Source: Actinophytocola xanthii (GTDB lineage Bacteria > Actinomycetota > Actinomycetes > Mycobacteriales > Pseudonocardiaceae). Taken from it: 64,000 nt of DNA. The stretch's first letter is position 1. Each line of letters opens with the position of its first letter. A model generated the notes under the pieces. That model saw only the letters and a program-made list of their open reading frames with translations, ran no database searches and was not told the origin of the DNA. A program made the position numbers and the translations under genes. Below, piece by piece: positions 33,916-43,200 of the stretch. The stretch covers positions 1-64,000 of the forward strand of contig NZ_MSIE01000024.1 in the NCBI RefSeq assembly GCF_001921205.1. Direction: 5' to 3'.

Positions 33916-34644
33916 ATGCCCACCCGACTGGTCAACATGGTCGTCGACGCCGCGGATCCGGACGCGCTGGCCGGGTTCTGGTCCGAGCTGCTCGGCTGGC
34001 GGACCGAGGGCTCGTTGCCGGGCGAGGTGGACGTGATCGCCCCGGAGGACGACGGCTGGCGGATGGACCTGGTCTTCGTGCCGGTCGAGGAGCCGAAGGC
34101 GGTGAAGAACCGGGTCCACCTGGACCTGGCCAGCGCCTCGCCCGACCAGCAGATGGCCATCCTCGACCGCGCGCTCGCGCTCGGTGCGCGGCGGGCGGAC
34201 GTGGGGCAGCGCAACGTGCCCTGGTTCGTCCTGGCCGACCCGGAGGGCAACGAGTTCTGCGTGCTCGAGCCCCGGCCGGAGTACACCGACACCGGTGCGG
34301 TGGCCGCGGTCGTCGCCGCCGCGTTGGCACCCGAGCGCCTGGCCGAGTTCTGGTCGGCGGCGACGGGATGGCCGGTCGCCCGAGCCAGCGGCGCGGTGGT
34401 CTCCTTACGCGACCCCGACGGCCGGGGTCCGTGGCTGGAGTTCGTCCGCACCGCCGAGCCACACGCGGTGAAGAACCGCGTGCACCTCGACGTCGCCCCG
34501 TTCGCCGACGGCGCGGTCGCGGTCGAGGTCGAGCGCCTGAGCGCGTTGGGTGCCCGCCCCGCCGACATCGGCCAGGGCGACGTGCCCTGGACCGTGCTGG
34601 CCGACCCCGAGGACAACGAGTTCTGCGTGCTCACCCCGCGGTGA
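33916..34644 (+). CDS. Two-domain VOC (glyoxalase-like) protein
   Basis: A 242-residue protein made of two similar VOC modules. The first ends WFVLADPEGNEFCVLEPR and the second WTVLADPEDNEFCVLTPR; both contain KNRVHLDLA or KNRVHLDVA at equivalent places. The duplication is internal. VOC proteins bind metals and act on lactoylglutathione-like, bleomycin-like or ring-cleavage substrates; specificity is not shown. This type (paired, with NEFCVL ends) is common in actinobacteria. ATG 33916 follows TAGCGT (33904-33909) by six bases, suggesting a leaderless mRNA separate from the SOS operon. Confidence 0.8.
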   Translation: MPTRLVNMVVDAADPDALAGFWSELLGWRTEGSLPGEVDVIAPEDDGWRMDLVFVPVEEPKAVKNRVHLDLASASPDQQMAILDRALALGARRADVGQRNVPWFVLADPEGNEFCVLEPRPEYTDTGAVAAVVAAALAPERLAEFWSAATGWPVARASGAVVSLRDPDGRGPWLEFVRTAEPHAVKNRVHLDVAPFADGAVAVEVERLSALGARPADIGQGDVPWTVLADPEDNEFCVLTPR

Positions 34645-34738
34645 TGTCCCCCCGGCCGTAGGTTCCTACTTTCGTCGGGGGTGATCCTGGTCAGTCGACA
34701 GATCAACTTCGGTGCCGCCGGTTTCTACGTTTGTCGCC

Positions 34739-36166
34739 ATGAGACACACCTTCACCGGGTTGCTGGCGGTTGCCGGTCTGGTCCTCGCCCCGGCTGGTCC
34801 GGCGCACGCGGCAGCACCCGACGCCGGGCTGAGCGCGGCGGCTGTCGACGCCTACCTCGAGGAGGCCGTGGAGTCCACCGGGCTCCCGGGCCTGTCCGTG
34901 GTCGTCACCCACGGCGAGACGGTCGTGCACGCCGCCGGCTACGGGCACGGCTCGGACGGCGAACCGATCACCGAGCACACCCCCATGCGGATCGCGTCGA
35001 TGAGCAAGGCGTTCACCGCGATGGCCGTGATGACCCTGGTCGACGACGGCAGGATTTCCCTCGACGAGCCGGTCGCCGCGCAGCTGCCGGAGTTCCGCAT
35101 GGCCGACGAGCGCACCGGCCGGATCACGGTGCGCCAGCTGCTCAACCAGACCTCCGGCCTGTCCGACACGACCGTGGACGTCGACGCGGCCCAGTCGACG
35201 ACGTCGCTGTCCGACTACGTCGCCACGCTGGCCGACGGCGAGCTGGCCGCCGAACCGGGTTCCCGTTGGGCGTACTGCAACGTCAACTACGACCTGGCCG
35301 CCCGGGTGGTCGAGGTCGCGAGCGGGCAGCGCTTCGCGGACTACCTGGCCGACGACGTCTTCGCGCCGCTCGGCATGACCGACAGCGCGGTCAGCGACCG
35401 GCTCGTCCACCCGGCGGAGGGGTACAACTCGCTGTACGGGGCCTGGGTGTCCCGGCCGGAGCTGCCCGCGTTCCTCAACGGCAACGGCGCCGGCGGTGTC
35501 ATCACCACCGCCGCCGACATGGGCAAGTGGCTGGTGAGCCAGAGCGGCGAGGGCACCCAGCTGGTGACGCCGGAAAGCCTGCGGAGCATGCACACGGCCC
35601 CCGACGGGCAGAACTACGCCATGGGGTGGGGCGAACAGACCGTGGACGGCGTCGAGATGATCACCCACGGCGGCAACCTCTTCACCTACACCGCCTCCGC
35701 GGCGGTCGTCCCGGACACCGGTTACGGCTTCGCGGTGATGGCCAACAGCGCGGCACTCCACGACGACACCTTCGACGTGCTGCGCGGGCTCCTCGCGCTG
35801 AGCGACGGTCGCTCGCCGGAGATCCCGGGCGGTGACCGGCAGCTGGTCGAGCTCGTGCTGGGTCTGCTCGCGCTGGGCGGGGTGGGGCTGGCGGTGCTCG
35901 GGGTGGTGCGGGCGCGCCGCTGGGCGGTACGGCGTGCCGGAAGTCCCCGATGGCGGATCGGGTTGCGCCTGGTCCCGGCGCTGCTGCCGGTGCTGGTGCT
36001 GGCCGGTTACCCGGACCTGGTCTCGTTCCTGATGAACGGGCGCAGGGTCACCTGGGCCCAGCTCACCTACTTCGCCGCGCCGCTGACCATCACCGTCGTC
36101 GTCGCGGCGGCGGCCGGGGTGGCCACGGTCGTGACGCGGCTGGTCAGGCTGGCGCCGGTAGCGTGA
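34739..36166 (+). CDS. Exported beta-lactamase-fold serine hydrolase with C-terminal membrane segments
   Basis: A 475-residue class C-type serine hydrolase. The signal peptide ends at AHAAAPD (about residue 25). The active site has Ser87-x-x-Lys90 in ASMSKAF, the YxN motif in WAYCNVNYD and THGGNL in place of KTG. After the catalytic domain (to about 365) come about three hydrophobic segments (LVELVLGLLALGGVGLAVLG, LVPALLPVLVLAG, LTITVVVAAAAGVATVV). Such proteins may be D-aminopeptidases, esterases or penicillin-binding sensors. ATG 34739 follows TACGTT (34726-34731) by seven bases. Its TGA overlaps the sensor kinase start, so it is in one operon with the two-component system. Confidence 0.8.
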   Translation: MRHTFTGLLAVAGLVLAPAGPAHAAAPDAGLSAAAVDAYLEEAVESTGLPGLSVVVTHGETVVHAAGYGHGSDGEPITEHTPMRIASMSKAFTAMAVMTLVDDGRISLDEPVAAQLPEFRMADERTGRITVRQLLNQTSGLSDTTVDVDAAQSTTSLSDYVATLADGELAAEPGSRWAYCNVNYDLAARVVEVASGQRFADYLADDVFAPLGMTDSAVSDRLVHPAEGYNSLYGAWVSRPELPAFLNGNGAGGVITTAADMGKWLVSQSGEGTQLVTPESLRSMHTAPDGQNYAMGWGEQTVDGVEMITHGGNLFTYTASAAVVPDTGYGFAVMANSAALHDDTFDVLRGLLALSDGRSPEIPGGDRQLVELVLGLLALGGVGLAVLGVVRARRWAVRRAGSPRWRIGLRLVPALLPVLVLAGYPDLVSFLMNGRRVTWAQLTYFAAPLTITVVVAAAAGVATVVTRLVRLAPVA

Positions 36167-37164
36167 ACCCGGTGAGGAACGGCGCGGTCCTGTTGGCCAT
36201 CGCGGGGTGCGCGGTGGTCAACGGGTTGAGCCTGGACGCGGTCCCGCCGTGGCGACAGCTGGCCTTCGTGGTGCTGACCGTCCTCGCCTACCTCCACGGG
36301 CGCCACCTGCCGGTGGCACGCGGCTGGCTGCTGCTGGGTGCGGTCGCACTGGGCGGGGTGGTCGTCACCGTTCTGGACTTCTGGACCGGAATCGGTGCTT
36401 TGCTGGTCCTCGGCGTCTTCGTCGTGCTGCCGTGGCTCGCCGGCCGCTTCCGGCGGCAGCAGGCCGAGCTGGTGGCGGTGGGCCGGGACCGGATCGCCCA
36501 GCTCGAGCGGGAACAGCGGCTTCTCGCCGAACGCGTCGCGCTCGAGGAACGGGCCAGGATCGCCGCCGACATGCACGACTCGCTCGGCCACGAGCTGGCG
36601 CTGATCGCGCTGCGGGCCGGGGCGCTGGAGCTGGCCGACGACCTGAGTGGCCGGAACCGGCAGGCCGCCACCGAGTTGCGGGAGTCCGCGGTCACCGCGA
36701 CCGACCGTCTCCGCCGCACCATCGGCGTGCTCCGCGCGTCCGACACCGCCCCGACCGAGCCACCGGACGAGTCCGTCGAGGACCTGGTCGGTCGCGCGCG
36801 TGCGGCCGGCATGACCGTCACCCTCCAGCACACCGCCGCCGGGTCCGGTGTGTCGGCGAACCTGCCGTCGCTGGTGGACCGCGCCGTGCACCGGGTGGTG
36901 CAGGAGTCGCTGACCAACGCCGCGCGGCACGCTCCCGGCGCGGAGGTGCTCGTGCGCATCGAACGCGCCGCTGGCACGGTCGTCGTCACCGTCGACAACA
37001 GCGCCGGCAACGCGCCGGCGCCAACCAGCGGCGGAGGCGGGAACGGGGTGGCCGGTCTGCGCGAGCGGGTCCGCCTCCTCGGCGGCACGGTGGCGGCCGG
37101 GCCCCGGGCCGGCGGGTTCACCGTGACGGCCCGCCTGCCGGTCGACCATGAGGAGAACCGATGA
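36163..37164 (+). CDS. NarL-type sensor histidine kinase
   Basis: A 333-residue histidine kinase. Four short hydrophobic segments occupy residues 7-95 with almost no outer loops, then a coiled linker leads to the HisKA_3 phosphoacceptor RARIAADMHDSLGHELALIA with His138, an N-box (QESLTNAARHAPG) and a G-box (GGGGNGVAGLRERV). Lack of an outer sensing domain means the signal is in the membrane or comes from a partner, plausibly the upstream serine hydrolase (inference). GTG 36163 overlaps the hydrolase stop by GTGA; its own end overlaps the regulator start. A second GTG nine bases on is possible. Confidence 0.85.
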   Translation: MNPVRNGAVLLAIAGCAVVNGLSLDAVPPWRQLAFVVLTVLAYLHGRHLPVARGWLLLGAVALGGVVVTVLDFWTGIGALLVLGVFVVLPWLAGRFRRQQAELVAVGRDRIAQLEREQRLLAERVALEERARIAADMHDSLGHELALIALRAGALELADDLSGRNRQAATELRESAVTATDRLRRTIGVLRASDTAPTEPPDESVEDLVGRARAAGMTVTLQHTAAGSGVSANLPSLVDRAVHRVVQESLTNAARHAPGAEVLVRIERAAGTVVVTVDNSAGNAPAPTSGGGGNGVAGLRERVRLLGGTVAAGPRAGGFTVTARLPVDHEENR

Positions 37165-37820
37165 TCCGCGTCGTACTGGCCGACGACGAGGCGATGGTCC
37201 GGGCGGGGGTGAAGGCCATCCTGGCCACCGATCCCGGCATCGAGGTGGTCGCCGAGGCCGCGGACGGGCGTGCCGCGGTCGACCTGGCCTGCGCCCACCG
37301 CCCCGACGTCGTACTGCTGGACATCCGCATGCCCCGCCTCGACGGGCTGGCCGCCGCGGCCGAGCTGCGGACCACGCTGCCGGAGGTCGGTGTCGTCATG
37401 CTGACCACGTTCGACGAGGACGGGTACGTCGCCGAAGCACTCGACCAGGGCGCCAGCGGCTTCCTGCTCAAGGCCGCCGACCCGCGCGAGCTGATCCTCG
37501 GCGTGCGCGCGGTAGCCGACGGGGCGGCATATCTGTCCCCGCGGATCGCCCAGAAGGTCATCACCCATCTGACCGGCAACACCCTCTCCAGATCCGCCAC
37601 CGCACGCGAACGGGCGGCGTCGCTCACCCCACGGGCGCGCGAGGTCCTGGCGCTCGTCGGTAGTGGACTGTCCAACAGGGACATCGCCGACAGGCTGTTC
37701 GTGTCGGAAGGCACCGTGAAAACCCACGTCAGCGCCATCCTGGCGCAGCTCGACCTGGACAACCGCGTCCAAGCCGCGATCCTCGCCCACGAAGCCGGCC
37801 TCACGCACCCGAACGGCTGA
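37161..37820 (+). CDS. LuxR-family response regulator
   Basis: A 219-residue NarL/FixJ-type regulator. Receiver domain: acidic pocket Asp8-Asp9, phospho-acceptor Asp54 in LLDIRMP and Lys in GFLLKAADP. The C-terminal LuxR helix-turn-helix runs LTPRAREVLALVGSGLSNRD to EGTVKTHVSAILAQLDLDNR. ATG 37161 overlaps the kinase stop (ATGA), so it is the cognate partner of that kinase. Its targets are not visible in the window, though autoregulation of the operon starting at 34739 is usual for such systems. Confidence 0.9.
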   Translation: MIRVVLADDEAMVRAGVKAILATDPGIEVVAEAADGRAAVDLACAHRPDVVLLDIRMPRLDGLAAAAELRTTLPEVGVVMLTTFDEDGYVAEALDQGASGFLLKAADPRELILGVRAVADGAAYLSPRIAQKVITHLTGNTLSRSATARERAASLTPRAREVLALVGSGLSNRDIADRLFVSEGTVKTHVSAILAQLDLDNRVQAAILAHEAGLTHPNG

Positions 37821-37850
37821 CCGCCACCGCGGGCGCTACGCGTCGGAGCC

Positions 37851-38234
37851 TCAGGAAGACATCGCCGCGCGGTCGGCCGCACTGCGGAGAACGCAGAACT
37901 CGTTGCCCTCGGGGTCCGCGAGGACGACCCAGCCAGCGCCATCGGGTTCCCGGCGATCGTCCACGAGGGTGGCCCCAAGGTTCAGCAGCCGCTCGACCTC
38001 GTCCTCGCGCGTGGTCTCCGGACGCAGGCACAGGTGCACCCTGTTCTTGATCGTCTTCGGTTCCGGCACCTGGTTGAAGTGCAGCCGCGGGCCCTCCGGC
38101 AGCATCACCTCGGTCTCTGGATCACCTGGCCTGTCGTCCCGACCCAGGGGACAGCCGAGCACCTCGCTCCAGAACCGGGCCAGCTCGTAGGCATCCGCGC
38201 AGTCGATCGCCACGTTCTGCAATACCGAGACCAT
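37851..38234 (-). CDS. Single-domain VOC family protein
   Basis: A 127-residue glyoxalase-like protein: LQNVAIDCADAYELARFWSE, RLHFNQVPEPKTIKNRVHLC and WVVLADPEGNEFCVLRSA. These segments are clearly related to each half of the two-domain VOC protein at 33916-34644 (FWSELLGW, KNRVHLDLA, LADPEGNEFCVL), so the genes are likely paralogues. Substrate unknown. ATG 38234; a weak CAAGCT lies seven bases upstream on the minus strand. It converges with the response regulator and stands tail to head with lhr. Confidence 0.78.
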   Translation of the reverse strand: MVSVLQNVAIDCADAYELARFWSEVLGCPLGRDDRPGDPETEVMLPEGPRLHFNQVPEPKTIKNRVHLCLRPETTREDEVERLLNLGATLVDDRREPDGAGWVVLADPEGNEFCVLRSAADRAAMSS

Positions 38235-38359
38235 GCGCGAGAGCTTGCCCGAAGCACCGCTCGGTGCGCCAGAATTCGCGGCCAGAGCACCAGAACGTTC
38301 GTAACCGGCTCCAGGAACGTTTCTGCCACCGTTCGAGACGCTGGGCGGAACATCCGGTC

Positions 38360-41300
38360 TCAGGCGCGGAGTCGCAGTCCTTTCGGGGTGGCCCGGAAGC
38401 CGGCGTCCTGGAGGACCGTGGCGAGGTTCGAGGTGAGCGCCACCTCGCCGTCGGCGCGTTGGACCGCCAGCTGGCCGAGCCAGCCCTCCCGGACGGCTCG
38501 GGAGAGGGCTTCGGCGGCCGCGCGCAGGGTGGGGTCGTCGTCGGTGAAGGAGAGCAGCGAGCGGCCGCCGCGCTCGACGTACAGGGCGGGTACGCCGTCG
38601 ACCAGGACCGCCAGGGCGCCGGCCTTGCGGGCGGGGCGGTGCTTGCCCTCGCCGAGCGGGTCGGGCCAGGGCAGGGCCGCGCCGTAGGGTTGCGCCGGGT
38701 CGGCCGCGGCCAGGACGCGGGACACCGTGTCCTCGGGAGCGGGTGTGCCGTCCGAACGCGACAGTGCGCGCAGCCGGTCGACGGCGCCACGCGCCGCGAA
38801 CTGGGACGCGCCCAGGCCCTCCACCACGTACCCGCGAACGATCTGGCCGGACTCCTCCATCGCCCGCAGCACCTTGTACACCGCGCTGAACCCACCGCTC
38901 ACCCGCTCGGTGTCCAGCGCCCCCCTGGTCAACACGCCGTGGCGCTCCAGAAAGGACTCAGCGCGGGCGTGCGCCCGACGGGTCGGGTCGGCCTCCCGGG
39001 GCGTCACCAGCGACCAGCGGCCGGCCGCCGTCGGAGGGCCGGTTCGGCTGGGCATCGCCGCGCGGGCGCCGCGCAGCCTCGCGTACCGGCCGCGCGGTGT
39101 GGAGGCGCGTGCCTTGTGCGCCGCACCCCGGCCGGACACCAGCGCACGCAGCGGCGCGATCGTGTCGTTGGTGACCAAGCCCGCCCACACCAGGTCCCAG
39201 AGCGCCCCGAGGGTGTCCGCGTCCGACGGTGCCGGCGCCCCGCCGTCGAGGAGCACCGCGCCAGCGCGGTCGGCGAGCTGGCGGAAGAACAGCGCCCCAC
39301 CGTCCATCGCGGACAGCAGGGCCGTGTGCAGCGGGGTGTCCGGGACGACCTCCTCGACGCCGGGCAGCAGCAGGTCGGCCACGTCCGTCGGCGCGAGCGC
39401 GACCCAGCCGTCCCCGCCGGCCAGCGAGCCCGTGCCGCACCAGGTCACCTCGCCCGCCGTGGTCAGCTCGTCGAGCAGAGCCGGCGCGTAGCCGGGCAAC
39501 CGCGAGGGCAGCACCAGCGACTCCAGCCCGCTCGCCGGCAGCGGAGCACCCGCCAGCTGCTCCACCACCGACAGCACGTCGTCGGCCGTCGGCGCGGCCC
39601 GCAACCGCCGGCCCACCCCGTGCCAGGCGGGCAGGAAGCGGCCGAGCGCGGCCGGCTCCACCGGCTCGACCTCGGCCCGCAGCTTCGCCAGTGACGCCCG
39701 GCGCAGCCGCCGCAACACCTCCGCGTCGCAGTACTCCGTGTGCACCCCGCCCGGCCGCAGCTCTCCGCGCACCATCCGGCCCGTCCCGACCATGCGGTCC
39801 AGCACGGCGGTGACCACCGCGACGCCGAGACCGAAGCGCGCCGCGGCGTCCGCCGCCGGGAACGGGCCGTGCGTGCGGGCGTAGCGGGCCAGCAGATCCC
39901 CGAGCGGGTCGGCGACCGGTTCGGTGAACGCCTCCGGGACGCCGACGGGCAGCGCGGTACCCAAGGCGTCGCGCACCCGACCCGCGTCCTCGATGATCAC
40001 GAACCGCTCCTCGCCCGCGATCCGCACCCGGATGATCCGCCGCTGCCGTTCCAGCTCGGTCAGCCACTCCGGCCGCACACCCCGCGCCGCGGCCTCCTCC
40101 TCGGACAGGTCGCCGAGGAACCGCAGCAGGTCGGCCGCGTCCTCCGCGTGCCGCGCCGCCCGCTCCGGGTCCAGCCGCCGAAGCGAACGTTCGACCTCGG
40201 CGACCACCTCGGCGTCGAGCAGCTCCCGGATCGCCTCCGAGCCCAGCAGCTCGGCGAGCAGCGAGCTGTCCAGCGACAGCGCCGCCGCCCGCCGCTCGGC
40301 CAGCGGCTGGTCGGCGTCGTAGAGGAACATCCCCGCGTACCCGAACAGCAGGCTGCGGGCGAACGGCGAGGCCGACTGCGTCTGCACCTCCACCACCCGC
40401 ACCCGCCGCGCCCGGACGTCGGCCATCAGCTCCCGCAGCCCGGCGACGTCGTAGACGTCCTGCAGGCACTCCCGCATCGCCTCGAGCACGACGGGGAACC
40501 GCTCGTACTTCGCCGCGACCGACAGCAGCTGGGCCGAGCGCTGGCGCTGGCGCCACAGCGGTGTCCGCCGGCGCGGGTCGCGCCGCGGCAGCAGCAGCGA
40601 CCGGGAGGCGCACTCCCGGAACCGGGAGGCGAACAGCGCCGACCCGCCCACCTCCGCGACCACGATCTGCTCCACCTCCTCCGGGTCGAGCACCACGTCC
40701 TCCGCGCTGGCGGTGATCTCCCTGCCCTCGTCGTCGACCATGTCGGCCAGCTGGATCACGATGCCGTCGTCGGAGTGCGCGACCCGGCCCTCCACACCCC
40801 GCCGCTCCCGCAGCCGGGCGCCGATCGCCAGCGCCCACGGCGCGTTCACCTGCGCGCCGAACGGCGAGTGCACGACCAGCCGCCAGTCGCCCAGCTCGTC
40901 CCGGAACCGCTCGATCAGCACCGTCCGGTCGTCCGGGACGTGCCGGGTGGCCTCCTTCTGCTCGGCCAGGTACGCGATGAGGTTGTTCGCCGCGAGCTGG
41001 TCCAGCCCGGCATCGGCGGCCCTGGCCCGCGCCCGCTCCTCGGGCATGCCCGACAGCTCACGCAGGAACTTGCCCAGCGCGCGGCCCAGCTCCAGCGGCC
41101 GGCCCGGTGAGTCGCCCTTCCAGAACGGCATGCGCGCCGGTTCGCCCGGCGCCGGCACCGCGATCACCCGGTCGTGGGTGATGTCCTCGATCCGCCAGGA
41201 GGACGTGCCGAGCAGGAACGTGTCACCGACCCGCGACTCGTACACCATTTCCTCGTCCAGCTCGCCGACCCGCGAGCCCGGCCCGTTCTCCCCTGGCGGG

Positions 41301-43024
41301 GTCATCACCGTGAACAGGCCCCGGTCGGGGATCGTGCCGCCGGAGGTGACCGCGAGCCGCTGCGCCCCCGGCCGCCCGCGCAGCTCGCCGTTGACCCGGT
41401 CCCAGGTGATCCGGGGGCGCAGCTCGCCGAACTCCTCGCTCGGGTAGCGCCCGGCCAGCATGTCCAGCACCGAGTGCAGCGCGTTCTCCGGCAGCGCGGC
41501 GAACGGGGCCGCGCGCCGCACGACCGCGGCCAGCTCCTCGACGGCCCACGGCTCCAGCGCCACCATCGCGACCACGTGCTGAGCCAGCACGTCCAGCGGG
41601 TTGCGCGGGTAACGCATGGACTCGATGGCGCCCTCGGCCATCCGCTCGGCGACCACCGCGCAGGACACCAGATCCCCGCGGAACTTCGGGAACATCACCC
41701 CGCGGGAGACCGCGCCCACCTGGTGACCGGCCCGGCCGATCCGCTGCATCCCCGAGGCGACCGAGGGCGGTGCCTCGATCTGCACGACCAGGTCGACCGC
41801 GCCCATGTCGATGCCCAGCTCCAGCGACGAGGTGGCCACCACACAGGGCAGGCGCCCGGACTTGAGGTCCTCCTCGACCGAGGTCCGCTGCTCGCGCGAC
41901 ATCGAGCCGTGGTGCGCCCTGGCGATGGTCGGCGAGGCCACCCCCGCCGCCCAGCCGGACTCGGCGATGGCCTGGGCCGGGAACCGCCCCACGTCCGCCG
42001 GGTACACCGGCCGCTCCTCGGCCAGCTCGTTGAGCCGGGAGGTCAGCCGCTCGGACAGCCGCCGGGAGTTGGTGAACACGATCGTCGACCGGTGCTGGCG
42101 GACCAGCTCGAGCACCCGCTCCTCGACGGCCGGCCAGATCGAGGGCCGGCGCGGGCCGCCCGGTTCGCCGGTCAGCTCCTCCAGCATGCCGATCCCGCCG
42201 GGCAGGTGCGCGGGGACGTCCGGGTCGGGGGTGAACGAGCCAGGGTCCGACGGCGGCGGCGGCCCGTCGAGCTCGGTCATGTCCTCCACCGGGACCACCA
42301 CGCGCATCTCGATGGTCTTGCCGATGCTCGGGGCGACCACCGTCACCGGCCGGGTGCCGGCGAGGAACGTGCTCACCTCGTCGATCGGTCGGACCGTCGC
42401 GGACAGGCCGATGCGCTGGGCGGGCCGGGGGAGCAGCTCGTCGAGCCGCTCCAGCGAGACCGCGAGGTGCGCCCCGCGCTTGGTGCCGACCACCGCGTGC
42501 ACCTCGTCGACGATCACCGTCTCCACGCCGCGCAGCGAGTCCCGCGCGGCGGAGGTCAGCAGCAGGAACAACGACTCGGGGGTGGTGACCAGCACGTCGG
42601 GCGGGGTGCGGGCGAACGAGCGGCGCTCCTCGGCCGGGGTGTCGCCGGTGCGCATGCCCACGGTGATGCCCGGCTCGCCCAGGTCGAGCCGGCGCATCGC
42701 CTGGCCGATGCCGGCCAGCGGCGCCCGCAGGTTGCGCTGAACGTCGACCGCGAGCGCCTTGAGCGGCGAGACGTAGAGCACCCGGCAGCGCCGCGTCCGC
42801 TCGGCCGGCCGAGGGCTCGAGGCCAGTCGGTCCAGCGCCCACAGGAACGCCGCGAGCGTCTTGCCCGACCCGGTGGGTGCGACGACCAGCGCGTGCTCCC
42901 CGGCCGCCGCCGCGCGCCAGGCGCCCGCCTGCGCCTCGGTCGGCGCCGCGAACGCGCCGGCGAACCACTGTCTGGTCGCCGACGAGAACAGGTCGAGCAC
43001 GTCGGAGGTCACGTTGTCCATCAT
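38360..43024 (-). CDS. lhr: Large ATP-dependent DNA helicase Lhr
   Basis: A superfamily 2 helicase of about 1,554 residues, a full-length Lhr. The core has APTGSGKTLAAFLWALDRL (motif I), DEVHAVVG (II), LSATVRP (III), SSLELGIDMGAVDLVVQIE (V) and QRIGRAGHQVG (VI). After it come a winged helix and Lhr-core beta domain, then a long C-terminal section of the Lhr-C type. Mycobacterial Lhr is a damage-induced 3'-5' translocase preferring RNA-DNA hybrids. ATG 43024 is chosen; ATG 43021 and GTG 43036 are alternatives. No frameshift or stop is seen across the 4.7 kb. It diverges from the Hsp70-like pair. Confidence 0.92.
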   Translation of the reverse strand: MMDNVTSDVLDLFSSATRQWFAGAFAAPTEAQAGAWRAAAAGEHALVVAPTGSGKTLAAFLWALDRLASSPRPAERTRRCRVLYVSPLKALAVDVQRNLRAPLAGIGQAMRRLDLGEPGITVGMRTGDTPAEERRSFARTPPDVLVTTPESLFLLLTSAARDSLRGVETVIVDEVHAVVGTKRGAHLAVSLERLDELLPRPAQRIGLSATVRPIDEVSTFLAGTRPVTVVAPSIGKTIEMRVVVPVEDMTELDGPPPPSDPGSFTPDPDVPAHLPGGIGMLEELTGEPGGPRRPSIWPAVEERVLELVRQHRSTIVFTNSRRLSERLTSRLNELAEERPVYPADVGRFPAQAIAESGWAAGVASPTIARAHHGSMSREQRTSVEEDLKSGRLPCVVATSSLELGIDMGAVDLVVQIEAPPSVASGMQRIGRAGHQVGAVSRGVMFPKFRGDLVSCAVVAERMAEGAIESMRYPRNPLDVLAQHVVAMVALEPWAVEELAAVVRRAAPFAALPENALHSVLDMLAGRYPSEEFGELRPRITWDRVNGELRGRPGAQRLAVTSGGTIPDRGLFTVMTPPGENGPGSRVGELDEEMVYESRVGDTFLLGTSSWRIEDITHDRVIAVPAPGEPARMPFWKGDSPGRPLELGRALGKFLRELSGMPEERARARAADAGLDQLAANNLIAYLAEQKEATRHVPDDRTVLIERFRDELGDWRLVVHSPFGAQVNAPWALAIGARLRERRGVEGRVAHSDDGIVIQLADMVDDEGREITASAEDVVLDPEEVEQIVVAEVGGSALFASRFRECASRSLLLPRRDPRRRTPLWRQRQRSAQLLSVAAKYERFPVVLEAMRECLQDVYDVAGLRELMADVRARRVRVVEVQTQSASPFARSLLFGYAGMFLYDADQPLAERRAAALSLDSSLLAELLGSEAIRELLDAEVVAEVERSLRRLDPERAARHAEDAADLLRFLGDLSEEEAAARGVRPEWLTELERQRRIIRVRIAGEERFVIIEDAGRVRDALGTALPVGVPEAFTEPVADPLGDLLARYARTHGPFPAADAAARFGLGVAVVTAVLDRMVGTGRMVRGELRPGGVHTEYCDAEVLRRLRRASLAKLRAEVEPVEPAALGRFLPAWHGVGRRLRAAPTADDVLSVVEQLAGAPLPASGLESLVLPSRLPGYAPALLDELTTAGEVTWCGTGSLAGGDGWVALAPTDVADLLLPGVEEVVPDTPLHTALLSAMDGGALFFRQLADRAGAVLLDGGAPAPSDADTLGALWDLVWAGLVTNDTIAPLRALVSGRGAAHKARASTPRGRYARLRGARAAMPSRTGPPTAAGRWSLVTPREADPTRRAHARAESFLERHGVLTRGALDTERVSGGFSAVYKVLRAMEESGQIVRGYVVEGLGASQFAARGAVDRLRALSRSDGTPAPEDTVSRVLAAADPAQPYGAALPWPDPLGEGKHRPARKAGALAVLVDGVPALYVERGGRSLLSFTDDDPTLRAAAEALSRAVREGWLGQLAVQRADGEVALTSNLATVLQDAGFRATPKGLRLRA

Positions 43025-43200
43025 GAACCGCGGCACCGACAGTTTTCTCCGGCCCGGGCGTCACCGGCGGTAGTACACCCGCGACGCGGTGCCGGAAGTG
43101 CGGGACCTGTCCCACAGCGCCGGTCCCGCATGGCAGCATCTCCTGCACACGGTGGGTGCCGCCTGGGCAGGAGCGGGCGGGCCCGGATGAGGGGAGCGAC

